A stretch of DNA of 63,841 nt from Acaudatibacter sp035532115 (lineage in GTDB: Bacteria > Pseudomonadota > Alphaproteobacteria > Caulobacterales > Caulobacteraceae). Under the pieces are notes generated by a model. It saw nothing but the letters and a program-made list of their open reading frames with translations. It was not told the origin of the DNA and made no database searches. The stretch lies in the NCBI GenBank assembly GCA_035532115.1, contig DATKRO010000059.1, positions 1 to 63,841 of the forward strand. The letters run 5' to 3'. Below, in pieces: positions 1-8,479 of the stretch; the stretch's first letter is position 1; every line of letters starts with the position of its first letter. Made by a program: the position numbers and the translations under genes.

Positions 1-150
1 TCCGACTCCGACTCCGACTCCGACGCCGACGCCGACGCCCACTCCGACGCCGACGCCCACTACGACTCCGACTCCGACGCCGACGCCGACGCCCACTCCG
101 ACGCCGACGCCCACTCCGACGCCCACTCCGACTCCGACGCCGACGACCCT
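1..150 (+). repeat. Thr-Pro dipeptide tandem repeat (hexanucleotide array)
   Basis: Six-base units of the forms actccg, acgccg and acgccc are repeated from the window edge to about position 150. Read in the frame of the downstream gene they encode an uninterrupted (Pro-Thr)n tract of roughly 24 dipeptides. It lies inside a coding sequence, so it is a low-complexity linker or stalk and not an intergenic array. Such repeats can change length by slippage in multiples of six without breaking the frame. The true start of the array is outside the window. Confidence 0.9.
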
Positions 151-1288
151 GACGACGTCCTACTACTCGGAGGTCGGGACGGTCGGGGGGACTTCGCCCA
201 ATTTCACCCTGAACATCGATACGAGCCTGCACGGATCGCCGATTGCCTACTCGGTGAACGGCACGACCGGCACCGCCACCACCACGACGCCGGGCGGCTC
301 CGTTACGGCATCATTCGACCTCACCCAGACCAGCACGGGGACACGGAACGGTCAGGCCAACGTCACGGAAAACCAGGGGACGGTGACTTCCAGCACCGAC
401 CCCGCCATCCCCAACGGAGGGACAACCGATTATCAGACGTATTCCAGCGTCACGGCGCTGCAATACAGTGAATACGGAACCTGGGACCTGGCTCCAAACT
501 CCTCGGGCAACTCCGTCTACGTCGGCGTCCTGGCGGGTGGACAGCCGGGCGTGCCGCAGACCGCGTCGATGCCGACCACGGGCTCGGCCACCTACTCGGG
601 CGGCGCGACCGGCTACATCGTCCAGCCCAACAGCAGCAACAGCACCGGGACCGCGGGCGGCTTCTTCGGCAACGCCAGCCTGACCGCGAATTTCGCCTCC
701 GGCGGCGTCACGGGATCGATCTCCGGCATTCAGGCCTATTCCGTGCAAAACAACGGCGTGGGCGGGAACGCCATCGGCTCGGTCAACGACATCAGCCTCA
801 GCGCCAACATCAGCGGCGCGCAATATACGGGGACCGCGAGCGCCAGCGGCAGCGCCGGCGCCGCGTTCGATATCTCCGGCGCCACCGGTTCGCTGAAGGG
901 CGCCTTCTACGGCCCAAGCGCCGCCGAGACGGCCGGCGTGTTCTATTTGACCGGCGGGACCAATGGCGTCTCGGTCATGGGCGCGTTCGGCGCCAAGCAG
1001 CCCCCGGCTTCGGACCGCCGGCTGAAGACGGATGTCGAAACCGTCGGCGTGCTCCCCAACGGGCTGAAGCTCTACAGCTGGCGCTATCTCGGCGGCAGTC
1101 GCCGCCACACCGGGGTCATGGCGCAGGACGTCCTGGCCGACCATCGCTTCGCCGCCGCCGCGCTGATCGACGCCGACGGCCTCATGCGGGTCGATTACGC
1201 CAGGCTCGGCTACGTTCCCGACGACATGGCGGCGATGGTTGCGGAAGGCGAAGCCGCCATAGCGCTGTACCGCGCCACCGTCCACTGA
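2..1288 (+). CDS. Surface protein, 5'-truncated: (PT)n linker, TbpB-like barrel, C-terminal S74 chaperone domain
   Basis: The frame is open from the window edge, so the N-terminus is missing. After the (PT)n tract come Gly/Ser/Thr-rich beta-strand sequence, a YSEYGTWDL motif near 460-490 and a barrel-like segment (about 590-1000) with GGFFGNASLTANFASGG and, near its end, FYGPSAAETAGVF and VMGAFGAKQ. This resembles the C-lobe barrel of transferrin-binding-protein-B-like and other Slam cargo. From position 1010 the motif SDRRLKTDV, then LKLYSWRY and HTGVMAQDVL, is typical of the peptidase S74 intramolecular chaperone domain, where the Ser of SDRR is the usual self-cleavage residue. The next gene is a Slam translocator, so I infer a type XI secretion substrate. 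Whether it is a lipoprotein cannot be seen. An S74 tail on such cargo is unusual. Confidence 0.75.
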   Translation, partial: PTPTPTPTPTPTPTPTPTPTTTPTPTPTPTPTPTPTPTPTPTPTPTPTTLTTSYYSEVGTVGGTSPNFTLNIDTSLHGSPIAYSVNGTTGTATTTTPGGSVTASFDLTQTSTGTRNGQANVTENQGTVTSSTDPAIPNGGTTDYQTYSSVTALQYSEYGTWDLAPNSSGNSVYVGVLAGGQPGVPQTASMPTTGSATYSGGATGYIVQPNSSNSTGTAGGFFGNASLTANFASGGVTGSISGIQAYSVQNNGVGGNAIGSVNDISLSANISGAQYTGTASASGSAGAAFDISGATGSLKGAFYGPSAAETAGVFYLTGGTNGVSVMGAFGAKQPPASDRRLKTDVETVGVLPNGLKLYSWRYLGGSRRHTGVMAQDVLADHRFAAAALIDADGLMRVDYARLGYVPDDMAAMVAEGEAAIALYRATVH

Positions 1289-1353
1289 GGGGAAAGGGAC
1301 GGCGGGTGCGCCCCGCAGGCAGGCCTTCGAGTAGCGACAGGGCATAGCGGGCA

Positions 1354-2676
1354 TTGGTCGCACTGATTGCGCCCATCGCGGCGGCGGTCGTGGTTGCAGC
1401 GCCGCCGGTCGCCGCCGAAGCCGCCGCGGCCGACACGCAGAGCGTCGCCGCCGCCCTCGCTCTGGCGGAGCGGCTGTTGGCCGCCGGCCGGAGCGGGACG
1501 TCGAAAGCCATCCTGATATCGCTCGAGGGCCGGCGAACTGCGAGCAGGAGCCAGGCTCGGGAGATCCAGTTCCTGCTCGGACTGATCGATATTGGCGACG
1601 AGGACTACGACGACGCGATAGTTCGCTTTCACCGCATCCTCGTGGATGATCCCACCGCCGTGCGGGTCCGTCTGGAACTGGGACGCGCCTACTTCCTGAA
1701 TCGCGAATACGAAAACGCCGAGAGGGAGTTCCTGTTCGCGCGCGCCGGCCGGTTGCCGCCGAACGTTCTGGCCAACGTCGACCGCTACCTCGTCGCCATC
1801 CGCTCGCTGCGGACCTTCACCTACAGCCTGGCGTTCTCGGCCGCCTCGGACTCGAACATGAACGCCGGCCCGGGAACCGATACGGTTTCGCTCTACGGCG
1901 TGCCGTTTCAACTGTCCCGGTCAGCGAAGGCGCACAGCGGCGTCGGCCTCGCGCTCGACGCCGGCCTGGAATGGGCGCCGGTGGTGAAGCTTCCGCTCAA
2001 GTGGCGCTTCGGGACGCTGCTGCATCGCGCCCAGTATTGGCAGACCACCTTCGACGACATGACGCTCGTGGCCTATACCGGGCCGCACCTGACGCTGAAG
2101 AGGTGGGATTTCAACCTGCTGGGCAACGTCGCGAAGCGCTGGTACGGCGACCGCGGTTACTTGAACATGGCGGCCACCACCGCAAACGCCACCTATTTCA
2201 TCACGCCACGCCTGGGTCTCGGAGCCGGTCTGAGCAGCAACTACTTCAGCTATCCGCAGAACAAGCTGCAGGACGGATGGGGCAAGAACGTCAGCGTCAA
2301 CTTCTTCTACACCCCGAGCCCGGCGAGCATCGTCAGAGGTTCGGCCCTGTTCGGAGCCCAGGATGCGCGCACGCCGGCCTTCGCCAGCCATGTGCAGCAA
2401 TTCGGGCTGAGCTATACGCGCGAATTCAAAGGCGGGATCACGATCGGTCTGTCGCCCACCTATACGCTCATCGCCTATCAGGCGCCGCTGGCTGCTTTCA
2501 ACGCTACCCGGATCGACCATCAGGTTTCTGTTCAGGCAACGCTGCTCAATCGCAGGATTGACTGGGACGGCTTTACGCCCCGGCTCATCTATACCTATAC
2601 GCGCAACGACAGTTCCATCAAGCTTTACGCATTCCAGCGCAATCTGGTGGAAATCGGCATGACCCGGGCGTTCTGA
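1354..2676 (+). CDS. Slam-family outer-membrane translocator (DUF560), type XI secretion
   Basis: Predicted 440-aa outer-membrane protein. An Ala-rich signal-like N-terminus is followed by TPR-like helices (about residues 30-140, including ELGRAYFLNREYENAEREF) and a C-terminal half of amphipathic strands ending in aromatic Phe, as expected of the DUF560 (Slam) barrel. Slam proteins move surface lipoproteins or haemophores across the outer membrane and usually sit beside their cargo. The upstream gene, 65 bp away, encodes a protein with a TbpB-like barrel. An in-frame stop at 1345 forces the start to be the TTG at 1354 or later. That TTG gives an n-region without basic residues, so the exact start is uncertain. 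Family call fairly firm, cargo pairing inferred. Confidence 0.8.
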   Translation: MVALIAPIAAAVVVAAPPVAAEAAAADTQSVAAALALAERLLAAGRSGTSKAILISLEGRRTASRSQAREIQFLLGLIDIGDEDYDDAIVRFHRILVDDPTAVRVRLELGRAYFLNREYENAEREFLFARAGRLPPNVLANVDRYLVAIRSLRTFTYSLAFSAASDSNMNAGPGTDTVSLYGVPFQLSRSAKAHSGVGLALDAGLEWAPVVKLPLKWRFGTLLHRAQYWQTTFDDMTLVAYTGPHLTLKRWDFNLLGNVAKRWYGDRGYLNMAATTANATYFITPRLGLGAGLSSNYFSYPQNKLQDGWGKNVSVNFFYTPSPASIVRGSALFGAQDARTPAFASHVQQFGLSYTREFKGGITIGLSPTYTLIAYQAPLAAFNATRIDHQVSVQATLLNRRIDWDGFTPRLIYTYTRNDSSIKLYAFQRNLVEIGMTRAF

Positions 2677-2750
2677 AGCGTCGGCCGCGCGCCAGACGCG
2701 TCAATGCGCGCCAGGGCGCGCCGGCCGCGCGATGTGCTAGAGGCGCGCCC

Positions 2751-3767
2751 TTGTCGATCGGAATCATCCTTCGAGGCGGCTTGGCGGCGTGCGCGCTCAT
2801 GGCGCTCACCGGTTTCGCGATGCGCACCGAGCGCGGCGTCGGCGCGCCCACGACGCGGGTCCTGTCCGCAGCGCCATCACGCCAGCCGCGGCCCGCCGCC
2901 AGCTCCGCCGCGCCGGCGCCCGCCTTGGCCGACGTCCGGGGCGCCGAAGCGGCTCTGAAGGCGATGACCCCGGCGCTGGAGCGGCTGACGCCGGCGCGGC
3001 CGTTCTATCTCAGGACTCTCGGCGCCGAGCGGGCGCGCGCGGTGCTGTGTCTTTCGCAGGCGGTCTATTACGAGGCGGCGCTGGAGCCTCTGGCCGGCCA
3101 GCAGGCCGTGGCCCAGACGGTGCTCAATCGCCTGCGGCACCCGGATTTCCCCAAATCGGTCTGCGGCGTCGTCTACCAGGGCGCTTCGCAGCCGACCGGC
3201 TGCCAGTTCTCCTTCACCTGCGACGGCTCGCGCGATCGGCCGCCCATCCAGCCCTACTGGGGCCGCGCCCGCGCCGTGGCCGAGGCGGCGCTCGACGGCT
3301 TCGTTCTGAAGGCGGTGGGTTCGGCCACCTACTATCACGCCGACTACGTGAGCCCGCGCTGGCAGTCCCAGATGGTGAAGATCGGCCAGTTCGGCAGCCA
3401 GATCTTCTATCGCTTTCCCGGAGCGCTCGGCCGCGTCGAAGCGCTCACCGGCCATTATCGCGGCGGCGAACTGCGGGTCTCGATGGCCGGACCGGCGCCC
3501 GCGCCGATGGGAAGGCTCCGCAACGTCGACTACTCCGCCACTGCGCAGCAGCGCAGCTCGCCGCGCGCCGCCGGCCAGATCGTCTTCGGCCGCCGCGTCG
3601 CCAGCCGCGAAGAAATCGCCCAGATCAACGCGCGCCTCGCGGCGCTCGCCGCGGCGACGGCGGGGCCGGCGGTCGCTGCGGCCCAGCCGTCTGCGCCGCC
3701 GGCATCGGCGGTCGTCTCGCCTGGCGAGGCGGGCGCCGGCGCGGCGCAACGCCCCGGGGCGCCATAG
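2751..3767 (+). CDS. Cell wall hydrolase, SleB-like (Hydrolase_2)
   Basis: 338-aa protein with an N-terminal hydrophobic anchor or signal (about residues 4-23), a Pro/Ala-rich spacer, and a SleB-type catalytic domain at about residues 100-230. The domain carries LSQAVYYEAALEPLAGQQAV, with the YYEA Glu as candidate catalytic residue, then CQFSFTCDG and a YHADYVSPRW segment. Such enzymes are muramidases or lytic transglycosylases that cut peptidoglycan in the periplasm. The C-terminal ~100 residues are Ala/Pro-rich and probably disordered. The TTG start keeps the hydrophobic segment. An internal ATG at 2799 is possible but would remove most of it. Convergent with trxB downstream. Confidence 0.8.
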   Translation: MSIGIILRGGLAACALMALTGFAMRTERGVGAPTTRVLSAAPSRQPRPAASSAAPAPALADVRGAEAALKAMTPALERLTPARPFYLRTLGAERARAVLCLSQAVYYEAALEPLAGQQAVAQTVLNRLRHPDFPKSVCGVVYQGASQPTGCQFSFTCDGSRDRPPIQPYWGRARAVAEAALDGFVLKAVGSATYYHADYVSPRWQSQMVKIGQFGSQIFYRFPGALGRVEALTGHYRGGELRVSMAGPAPAPMGRLRNVDYSATAQQRSSPRAAGQIVFGRRVASREEIAQINARLAALAAATAGPAVAAAQPSAPPASAVVSPGEAGAGAAQRPGAP

Positions 3768-3870
3768 TCCGCGCCCCGCACCGCCTCGACGATCGCCGGT
3801 TCGACCGCGCTGGCGAACGCCGCGGCGACCACCGCGCGGATGGCGCCATGGTCGGCTGGAACGGCGGGCC

Positions 3871-4878
3871 TCACCATACGCCGATCTTCTCGGCCTCGGC
3901 GTGGGAGAGCGGCCGGTGCGCCGCCTCGTGGTCTCTCTCGGCCAGGAACCGCACCGCCTCCAGCGCCGCCATGCAGCCCATTCCAGCGGCGGTGACGGCC
4001 TGACGGTAGACGTCGTCGGTGACATCGCCGGCCGCATAGACGCCCGGGATGGCCGTGGACGCGCTTCCCGGCGTCACCTCGAGGTAGCCCGAGGCGTCCA
4101 TGGCGAGCTGGCCGGCGAAGAGTTCGGAGGCCGGTGCATGGCCGATGGCGACGAAGATGCCCTCGCAGGCGATCTCGCGCGGCTGGCCGCTGGCCACGTG
4201 CTTCAGCCGCACGCCGGTGACGCCCAGGGGATCCTCGCGGCCCAGCACCTCGTCCACCGAGTGGTTCCAGACCACCTCGATCTTCGGGTGGGCGAAGAGG
4301 CGCTCGGCCAGGATGCGCTCGGCCCTGAGTTCGTCGCGGCGATGCACCAGCGTCACCTTCGAGGCGAAGCTGGTGAGGAAGAGCGCCTCCTCGACGGCGG
4401 TGTTGCCGCCGCCCACCACCACCACCGGCTTGCCGCGGTAGAAGAAGCCGTCGCAGGTGGCGCAGGCCGAGACGCCGAAGCCGCGGAACTTCTGCTCGGA
4501 GGCCAGCCCCAGCCACTTGGCCTCGGCGCCGGTCGCCACGATCAGGGTCTCGGCGAGCCAGACCGCTCCGGAATCGCAGGTGACGCGGAACGGGCGCGAC
4601 GAAAGGTCCGCCGCGACCACGATGTCGCTGACGATCTCGGCGCCGACGTGCTCGGCCTGCTTTTGCATCTGCTCCATCAGCCACGGTCCCTGGATCACCT
4701 CGGCGAAGCCGGGATAGTTCTCGACATCGGTGGTGATGGTGAGCTGGCCGCCGGGCGCGAGGCCGGCGATCAGCACCGGCTGCAGCAGCGCACGGGCCGC
4801 GTAGACGGCGGCGGTGTAGCCCGCCGGTCCCGATCCGACGATCAGGCAGCGGGTCTGGCGAGGCGGGAGATGCGACAT
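3871..4878 (-). CDS. trxB: Thioredoxin-disulfide reductase
   Basis: 335-aa flavoprotein that uses NADPH to reduce thioredoxin in the cytoplasm. The FAD-binding motif GSGPAGYTAAVYAARA is near the N-terminus, the redox-active CATCDG (CxxC) near residue 140, the NADPH motif GGGNTAVEEAL follows, and the C-terminal FAD motif GVYAAGDV is intact. Length matches bacterial TrxB (about 310-340 aa). I chose the ATG at 4878 because the protein then begins just before the Rossmann fold. Longer in-frame starts would run into pseG. An AT-rich stretch (cataataag) directly upstream may hold the -10 element. It is divergent from pseG, with only 40 bp between the two starts. Confidence 0.95.
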   Translation of the reverse strand: MSHLPPRQTRCLIVGSGPAGYTAAVYAARALLQPVLIAGLAPGGQLTITTDVENYPGFAEVIQGPWLMEQMQKQAEHVGAEIVSDIVVAADLSSRPFRVTCDSGAVWLAETLIVATGAEAKWLGLASEQKFRGFGVSACATCDGFFYRGKPVVVVGGGNTAVEEALFLTSFASKVTLVHRRDELRAERILAERLFAHPKIEVVWNHSVDEVLGREDPLGVTGVRLKHVASGQPREIACEGIFVAIGHAPASELFAGQLAMDASGYLEVTPGSASTAIPGVYAAGDVTDDVYRQAVTAAGMGCMAALEAVRFLAERDHEAAHRPLSHAEAEKIGVW

Positions 4879-4918
4879 GATCTTATTATGTAGCGCCGAT
4901 TCCCGGTAAATCGATCTC

Positions 4919-5992
4919 GTGGACCGATCAGGCGCGCCGCGCATCCTCTTCTTCGCCGACGCCGGCCCCGAGGTCGGCGGCGGCCACGTGATGCGCTGCC
5001 TCACCCTGGCGCGCGAGCTGACCGGGCGCGGGGCCGAGTGCGCTTTCGTCGAGTCGCGCGCCGCCGCGCCGATCCTGCGCCGCTTCGGCTGGCCGGCGCA
5101 GACGCTGCTGGCGATGGTGGCGACCGAGGATCTCGGCGCCCTGGTGGCCCACGCGCGGGACTTCGCCCAGCGCTTCGATCCGGACGTGGTCGTGGTCGAC
5201 CACTATGGCGTCGGCGCGGCCGAGGAAGCGTCGCTGCGCGCCGCCGGCCGGGGCCTGGCGGTGATCGACGACCTGGCCGATCGCGTGCATGCCTGCGACC
5301 TGCTGGTCGATCCGGGCTTCGGCCGTCGGCCGGAAGCCTACCAGGGCCTCGTTCCCGAGGCGGCGGCGCGGCTCACCGGGCCGTCCTACGCCCTGGTGCG
5401 CCCGGAGTTCGCCGATGCGCGGCCAAGGGCGCTCAGCCGGCGCGCCAAGCACGGACCAGTGCGCCGCGCCCTGGTTTCGCTCGGCCTCACCGATATCGGC
5501 GGCGCGACGGGGCGGGTCGTCGAGACGCTGCGACCGCTGCTGGGCGATGCGCGCCTGGACATCGTGCTCGGCTCGGAGGCGCCCAGCCTTGGCGCGGTCG
5601 AGGCGGCGGTGCTCGCCGACCGGCGCCTGCACCTGTGGATCGACAGCGCCGAGATGGGGTCGCAGATGGCCGACGCGGACCTCGCCGTCGGCGCGGGCGG
5701 CTCGAGCGTCTGGGAGCGTTGCGTGGTCGGGCTGCCGTCGCTGACGCTGGCGCTGGCGCCCAACCAGGCGCCGATGATCGCCAGCATGGCCGAGGCGGGA
5801 ATGACGGTGGCGATCGACGCCGGCGCTGCGGACCTCGACCGGCGGCTGGCGGCGGCGTGGGGCCGGCTCGCGTCGGACGCGGCCCTGCGCTGGCGGCTGG
5901 CCGAACGGTCGTCGGAGCTGTGCGACGGCCATGGCGCCGGCCGGGTCGCCGAGGCGGTGCTGGCGCTTCAGACCAGCCTGGGCGGCTCGTAG
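4919..5992 (+). CDS. pseG: UDP-2,4-diacetamido-2,4,6-trideoxy-beta-L-altropyranose hydrolase (PseG)
   Basis: 357-aa GT-B-fold nucleotide-sugar hydrolase. It removes UDP from the altrose intermediate in CMP-pseudaminic acid synthesis. The N-terminal motif FFADAGPEVGGGHVMRCLTL, with the family's GxGHxxR-type signature, and the C-terminal GAGGSSVWERC, matching the nucleotide-binding region, support the family. The GTG start leaves a 40-bp gap to the divergent trxB start. The next gene, on the other strand and overlapping its 3' end by 25 bp, is the PseH-like acetyltransferase of the same pathway. PseB, PseC, PseF and PseI are not in this window. Pseudaminic acid usually decorates flagellin or capsule. 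Confidence 0.85.
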   Translation: MDRSGAPRILFFADAGPEVGGGHVMRCLTLARELTGRGAECAFVESRAAAPILRRFGWPAQTLLAMVATEDLGALVAHARDFAQRFDPDVVVVDHYGVGAAEEASLRAAGRGLAVIDDLADRVHACDLLVDPGFGRRPEAYQGLVPEAAARLTGPSYALVRPEFADARPRALSRRAKHGPVRRALVSLGLTDIGGATGRVVETLRPLLGDARLDIVLGSEAPSLGAVEAAVLADRRLHLWIDSAEMGSQMADADLAVGAGGSSVWERCVVGLPSLTLALAPNQAPMIASMAEAGMTVAIDAGAADLDRRLAAAWGRLASDAALRWRLAERSSELCDGHGAGRVAEAVLALQTSLGGS

Positions 5993-6540
5993 CCGCGCCT
6001 GATCAGACGCTCGGCCATCGCCGGGCGCCGGGCGCGCCAGTCGGGCGCGAGCATGCCGAGGCCGAGCACGTCGAGGCGGCCGCCGTCCTTGACGACGTGG
6101 CCGCGCAGGCGCGCTTCGACGAGGAAGCCGAAGCTTTCGTGCAGGCGCCAGACCGGCTCGTTGGACGCCAGCACCTCGCACCACAGCTTCTCCAGCTTCA
6201 GCGCCTCGAAGACGTACTCCAGCACCCAGTATTCCACGAAGGAGCCCACCCCGCGCCCCCGGGTCGCCGGATCGGCGAGATAGTAGGCCCAGGCGCAGCG
6301 CCGGTTGACCTGGTCGATATCGTAGAGGTTGGCGAGGCCCACCGGCTTGCCGTCGAGTTCGACGATCCAGTAGCGGCGCGCCGGATCGCCCTCCAGGGCG
6401 GCGAACCAGCGCGCGTGCTCGTCGGGCGAGATCGGGTGGTCGGTGTACATGTAGGCGCGCACGTCCGGCGAGTTGCGCCAGGCGAGAATGGGCTCGCGGT
6501 CGGCCGCCTCCACGCCTCTCAGCTCGACCTGAGCGGGCAC
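5968..6540 (-). CDS. pseH: PseH-like N-acetyltransferase (GNAT), pseudaminic acid pathway
   Basis: 190-aa GNAT protein. Motifs include ILAWRNSPDVRAYMYT near the N-terminus, acetyl-CoA-binding ATRGRGVGS, and the VWRLHESFGF segment (usually N-x-x-x-x-x-x-x-x-GF). PseH acetylates the 4-amino group of the UDP-altrosamine intermediate just before PseG acts. The neighbouring convergent pseG strengthens this call. The GTG at 6540 is the start giving a normal GNAT N-terminus (VELRGVEAADREPILAW). The upstream open frame overlaps ybjQ and is not family-like. Tail-to-tail overlap of two consecutive pathway enzymes means they are not one operon. Confidence 0.78.
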   Translation of the reverse strand: MPAQVELRGVEAADREPILAWRNSPDVRAYMYTDHPISPDEHARWFAALEGDPARRYWIVELDGKPVGLANLYDIDQVNRRCAWAYYLADPATRGRGVGSFVEYWVLEYVFEALKLEKLWCEVLASNEPVWRLHESFGFLVEARLRGHVVKDGGRLDVLGLGMLAPDWRARRPAMAERLIRRGYEPPRLV

Positions 6541-6551
6541 GAGCGCCGCCC

Positions 6552-6875
6552 TCAAGCTTCGGGCTCGACCACGACCGCGGTGCCGTAGGCCAGCACTTCG
6601 GTGATGCCTTCCATGATCTCGTTGGCGTCGTAGCGCATGCCGATCACGGCATTGGCGCCGGCCTGGGCGGCGTGCTCGCACAGGTGGTCATAGGCTTCCT
6701 GGCGCGCGGTTTCGGCAAGGCTGACGAAGGCGGAAAGCTTGCCCCCGAAGATCGACTGGAAACCGCCGGCGATGTTGCCGAGCACGCTGCGCGAGCGCAC
6801 CGTGATGCCGCGCACCAGGCCCAGGTGGCGGACCACGCGGTGGCCGGGAACGTCGTTGGTGGTCGATACCAGCAT
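6552..6875 (-). CDS. YbjQ family (UPF0145) putative heavy-metal-binding protein
   Basis: 107-aa protein matching the YbjQ/UPF0145 family: MLVSTTNDVPGH at the start, then VRGITVRSRSVLGNIAGG, ETARQEAYDHL and ANAVIGMRYDANEI, all characteristic. Members form pentamers of unknown function and are often annotated as heavy-metal binding by similarity only. The ATG at 6875 lies 2 bp after the stop of map, and pseH starts 11 bp beyond its end, so map, ybjQ and pseH may share a transcript with sfsA upstream. Confidence 0.88.
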   Translation of the reverse strand: MLVSTTNDVPGHRVVRHLGLVRGITVRSRSVLGNIAGGFQSIFGGKLSAFVSLAETARQEAYDHLCEHAAQAGANAVIGMRYDANEIMEGITEVLAYGTAVVVEPEA

Positions 6876-6877
6876 GG

Positions 6878-7708
6878 CTATGGCCCTCCGTGAATCGGCG
6901 GCCGGAACAGGCCGGCGGAAGAGGCGGTGAACACCTCGACTCCGGTCTCGGTGATCCCCACCGAGTGCTCGCACTGCGCCGAGAGCGACTTGTCGCGCGT
7001 CACCGCCGTCCAGCCGTCGGCGAGCAGCTTCACCTGATGGCGGCCGAGATTCACCATCGGCTCGATGGTGAAGAACATGCCCGGCTCGAGCACCGGGCCC
7101 GAGCCCGGGGCGCCGTAGTGCAGCACGTTCGGGGCGTCGTGGAAGACCCGGCCGACGCCATGGCCGCAGAAGTCGCGCACCACGCTGCAGCGCATCGATT
7201 CGACGTAGGCCTGGATCGCATGGCCGATGTCGCCCAGCCGCGCGCCCGGCCTCGCCTGCGCCAGCCCGCGCGCCAGGCTCTCATAGGTCACGTCCACCAG
7301 GCGCCTGGCGCGCGCCGGCACGTCGCCGACGCCGTACATGCGCGAGGTGTCGCCGTGCCAGCCGTCCAGGATCACGGTGACGTCGATGTTGGCGATGTCG
7401 CCGTCGCGCAGGGCGCGCTCGCCGGGAATGCCGTGGCAGACCACGTGGTTGAGCGAAATGCACAGGCTGTGGGAATAGCCCTTGTAGAAGAGGCAGGCGG
7501 GCAGGGCGCCGGCGTCGAGGATGAACTCGCGCGCCAGCCGGTCGAGTTCGCCGGTCGAGACGCCGGGGCCGACGTGCGGGACCAGCATGTCGAGGCACTC
7601 GGCCGCCAGCCGCCCGGCGCGGCGCATGCCCTCGAAATCCTCGCTGCCGTGCAGCTTGATCGCGCCGGTGCGCGTCTCGGCTTCCACCACGTCGTCGACC
7701 AGGGCCAT
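6878..7708 (-). CDS. map: Methionine aminopeptidase, type I
   Basis: 276-aa metallopeptidase that removes the initiator Met from nascent proteins. All five metal ligands of the family are visible in context: Asp in IDVTVILDG, Asp in GDTSRMY, His in GHGVGRVFH, Glu in FTIEPM and Glu in CEHSVG. The substrate-loop His is in LNHVVCHGIP. Length fits type I enzymes. The ATG at 7708 lies just downstream of the sfsA stop (7712), so sfsA and map are probably co-transcribed. Confidence 0.95.
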   Translation of the reverse strand: MALVDDVVEAETRTGAIKLHGSEDFEGMRRAGRLAAECLDMLVPHVGPGVSTGELDRLAREFILDAGALPACLFYKGYSHSLCISLNHVVCHGIPGERALRDGDIANIDVTVILDGWHGDTSRMYGVGDVPARARRLVDVTYESLARGLAQARPGARLGDIGHAIQAYVESMRCSVVRDFCGHGVGRVFHDAPNVLHYGAPGSGPVLEPGMFFTIEPMVNLGRHQVKLLADGWTAVTRDKSLSAQCEHSVGITETGVEVFTASSAGLFRPPIHGGP

Positions 7709-7711
7709 GTC

Positions 7712-8431
7712 CTACTCCACCGGCTGCGGCGCATCGGCCCAGGGCACGCGCCGGGCGATGCGGATCTGCTTCGGGCTCATGTCGCAAGCATAGCACAGAA
7801 CTTCAACGCCGGCCGCCGCCGCGGCGAGCAGGCCGGCGGCGTAGGCGGGATCGTGTTCGGCGCAGGCGGCGAAGCGGTCGCAGTCGGTGCGCTGGATCAC
7901 GAAGAGCTGCACCGCCCGGGCGCCCTCGCGCACCCGCGCGGCGAGTTCGCGCAGGTGCCTGGCCGACCGCGCGGCGACGCAGTCGGGAAATTCCGCCAGG
8001 GCGCCGGTGCGCCGCAGGTGACAGTTCTTCACCTCCAGATAGCAATCCGGGCGTCCCGGATGGCCGAGCCGGAAATCGACCCGGCTGGCCGCGCCGAAGC
8101 GCACCTCGCGCCGGTGCTCGGCATAGCCGATGAGTTCCGGCAGCGCGTCTTCGGCGAGGGCCTCGGCGACGAGCCGGTTCGGATGCATGGTGTTGACGCC
8201 GACAAGCGCGCCGTCGGCCTCGGCCAGCTCCAAGGTCCAGGCGAGCTTGCGCGTCGGCTTGTCCGACTTGGAGAGCCACACGCCCATTCCCGGCGCGTTC
8301 AGGCCGAGCATGGCCCCAGGGTTGGGGCAATGGGCGGTCACCGCCTCGCCGGCGTCGAGCACCACGTCGGCGAAGAAGCGCTTGTAGCGCCGGACCAGGC
8401 GTCCATGCGCCATCGGTTGCGGCAGCAGCAT
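7712..8431 (-). CDS. sfsA: SfsA family protein (sugar fermentation stimulation)
   Basis: 239-aa protein with conserved SfsA blocks: RRYKRFFADVVLD, HCPNPGAMLGL, ANRLVAEAL-like MHPNRLVAEAL, DCYLEVKNCHL and FPDCVAARSARHLREL. SfsA proteins have an OB-like and a nuclease-like fold, and their physiological role is unsettled. The ATG at 8431 gives the usual N-terminus just before the conserved GRLVRRYKRF block. Head of a close minus-strand run with map and ybjQ, and divergent from the molybdopterin-domain gene with a 48-bp gap that must hold both promoters. Confidence 0.92.
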   Translation of the reverse strand: MLLPQPMAHGRLVRRYKRFFADVVLDAGEAVTAHCPNPGAMLGLNAPGMGVWLSKSDKPTRKLAWTLELAEADGALVGVNTMHPNRLVAEALAEDALPELIGYAEHRREVRFGAASRVDFRLGHPGRPDCYLEVKNCHLRRTGALAEFPDCVAARSARHLRELAARVREGARAVQLFVIQRTDCDRFAACAEHDPAYAAGLLAAAAAGVEVLCYACDMSPKQIRIARRVPWADAPQPVE

Positions 8432-8479
8432 CGCCGGCCTATGCCGTTCGCCGCCACCAAGGTCCAGGGAAAGCAAGGC

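Noticed and set aside
1..150. Tandem repeat as a CRISPR array or satellite
   Set aside because: Units are six bases with no spacers, and they read as an open (PT)n coding tract continuous with the downstream protein.
1004..1288. S74 domain as evidence of a prophage tail fibre
   Set aside because: No phage structural, lysis or packaging genes are nearby. The neighbour is a Slam translocator and the N-terminal part is TbpB-like.
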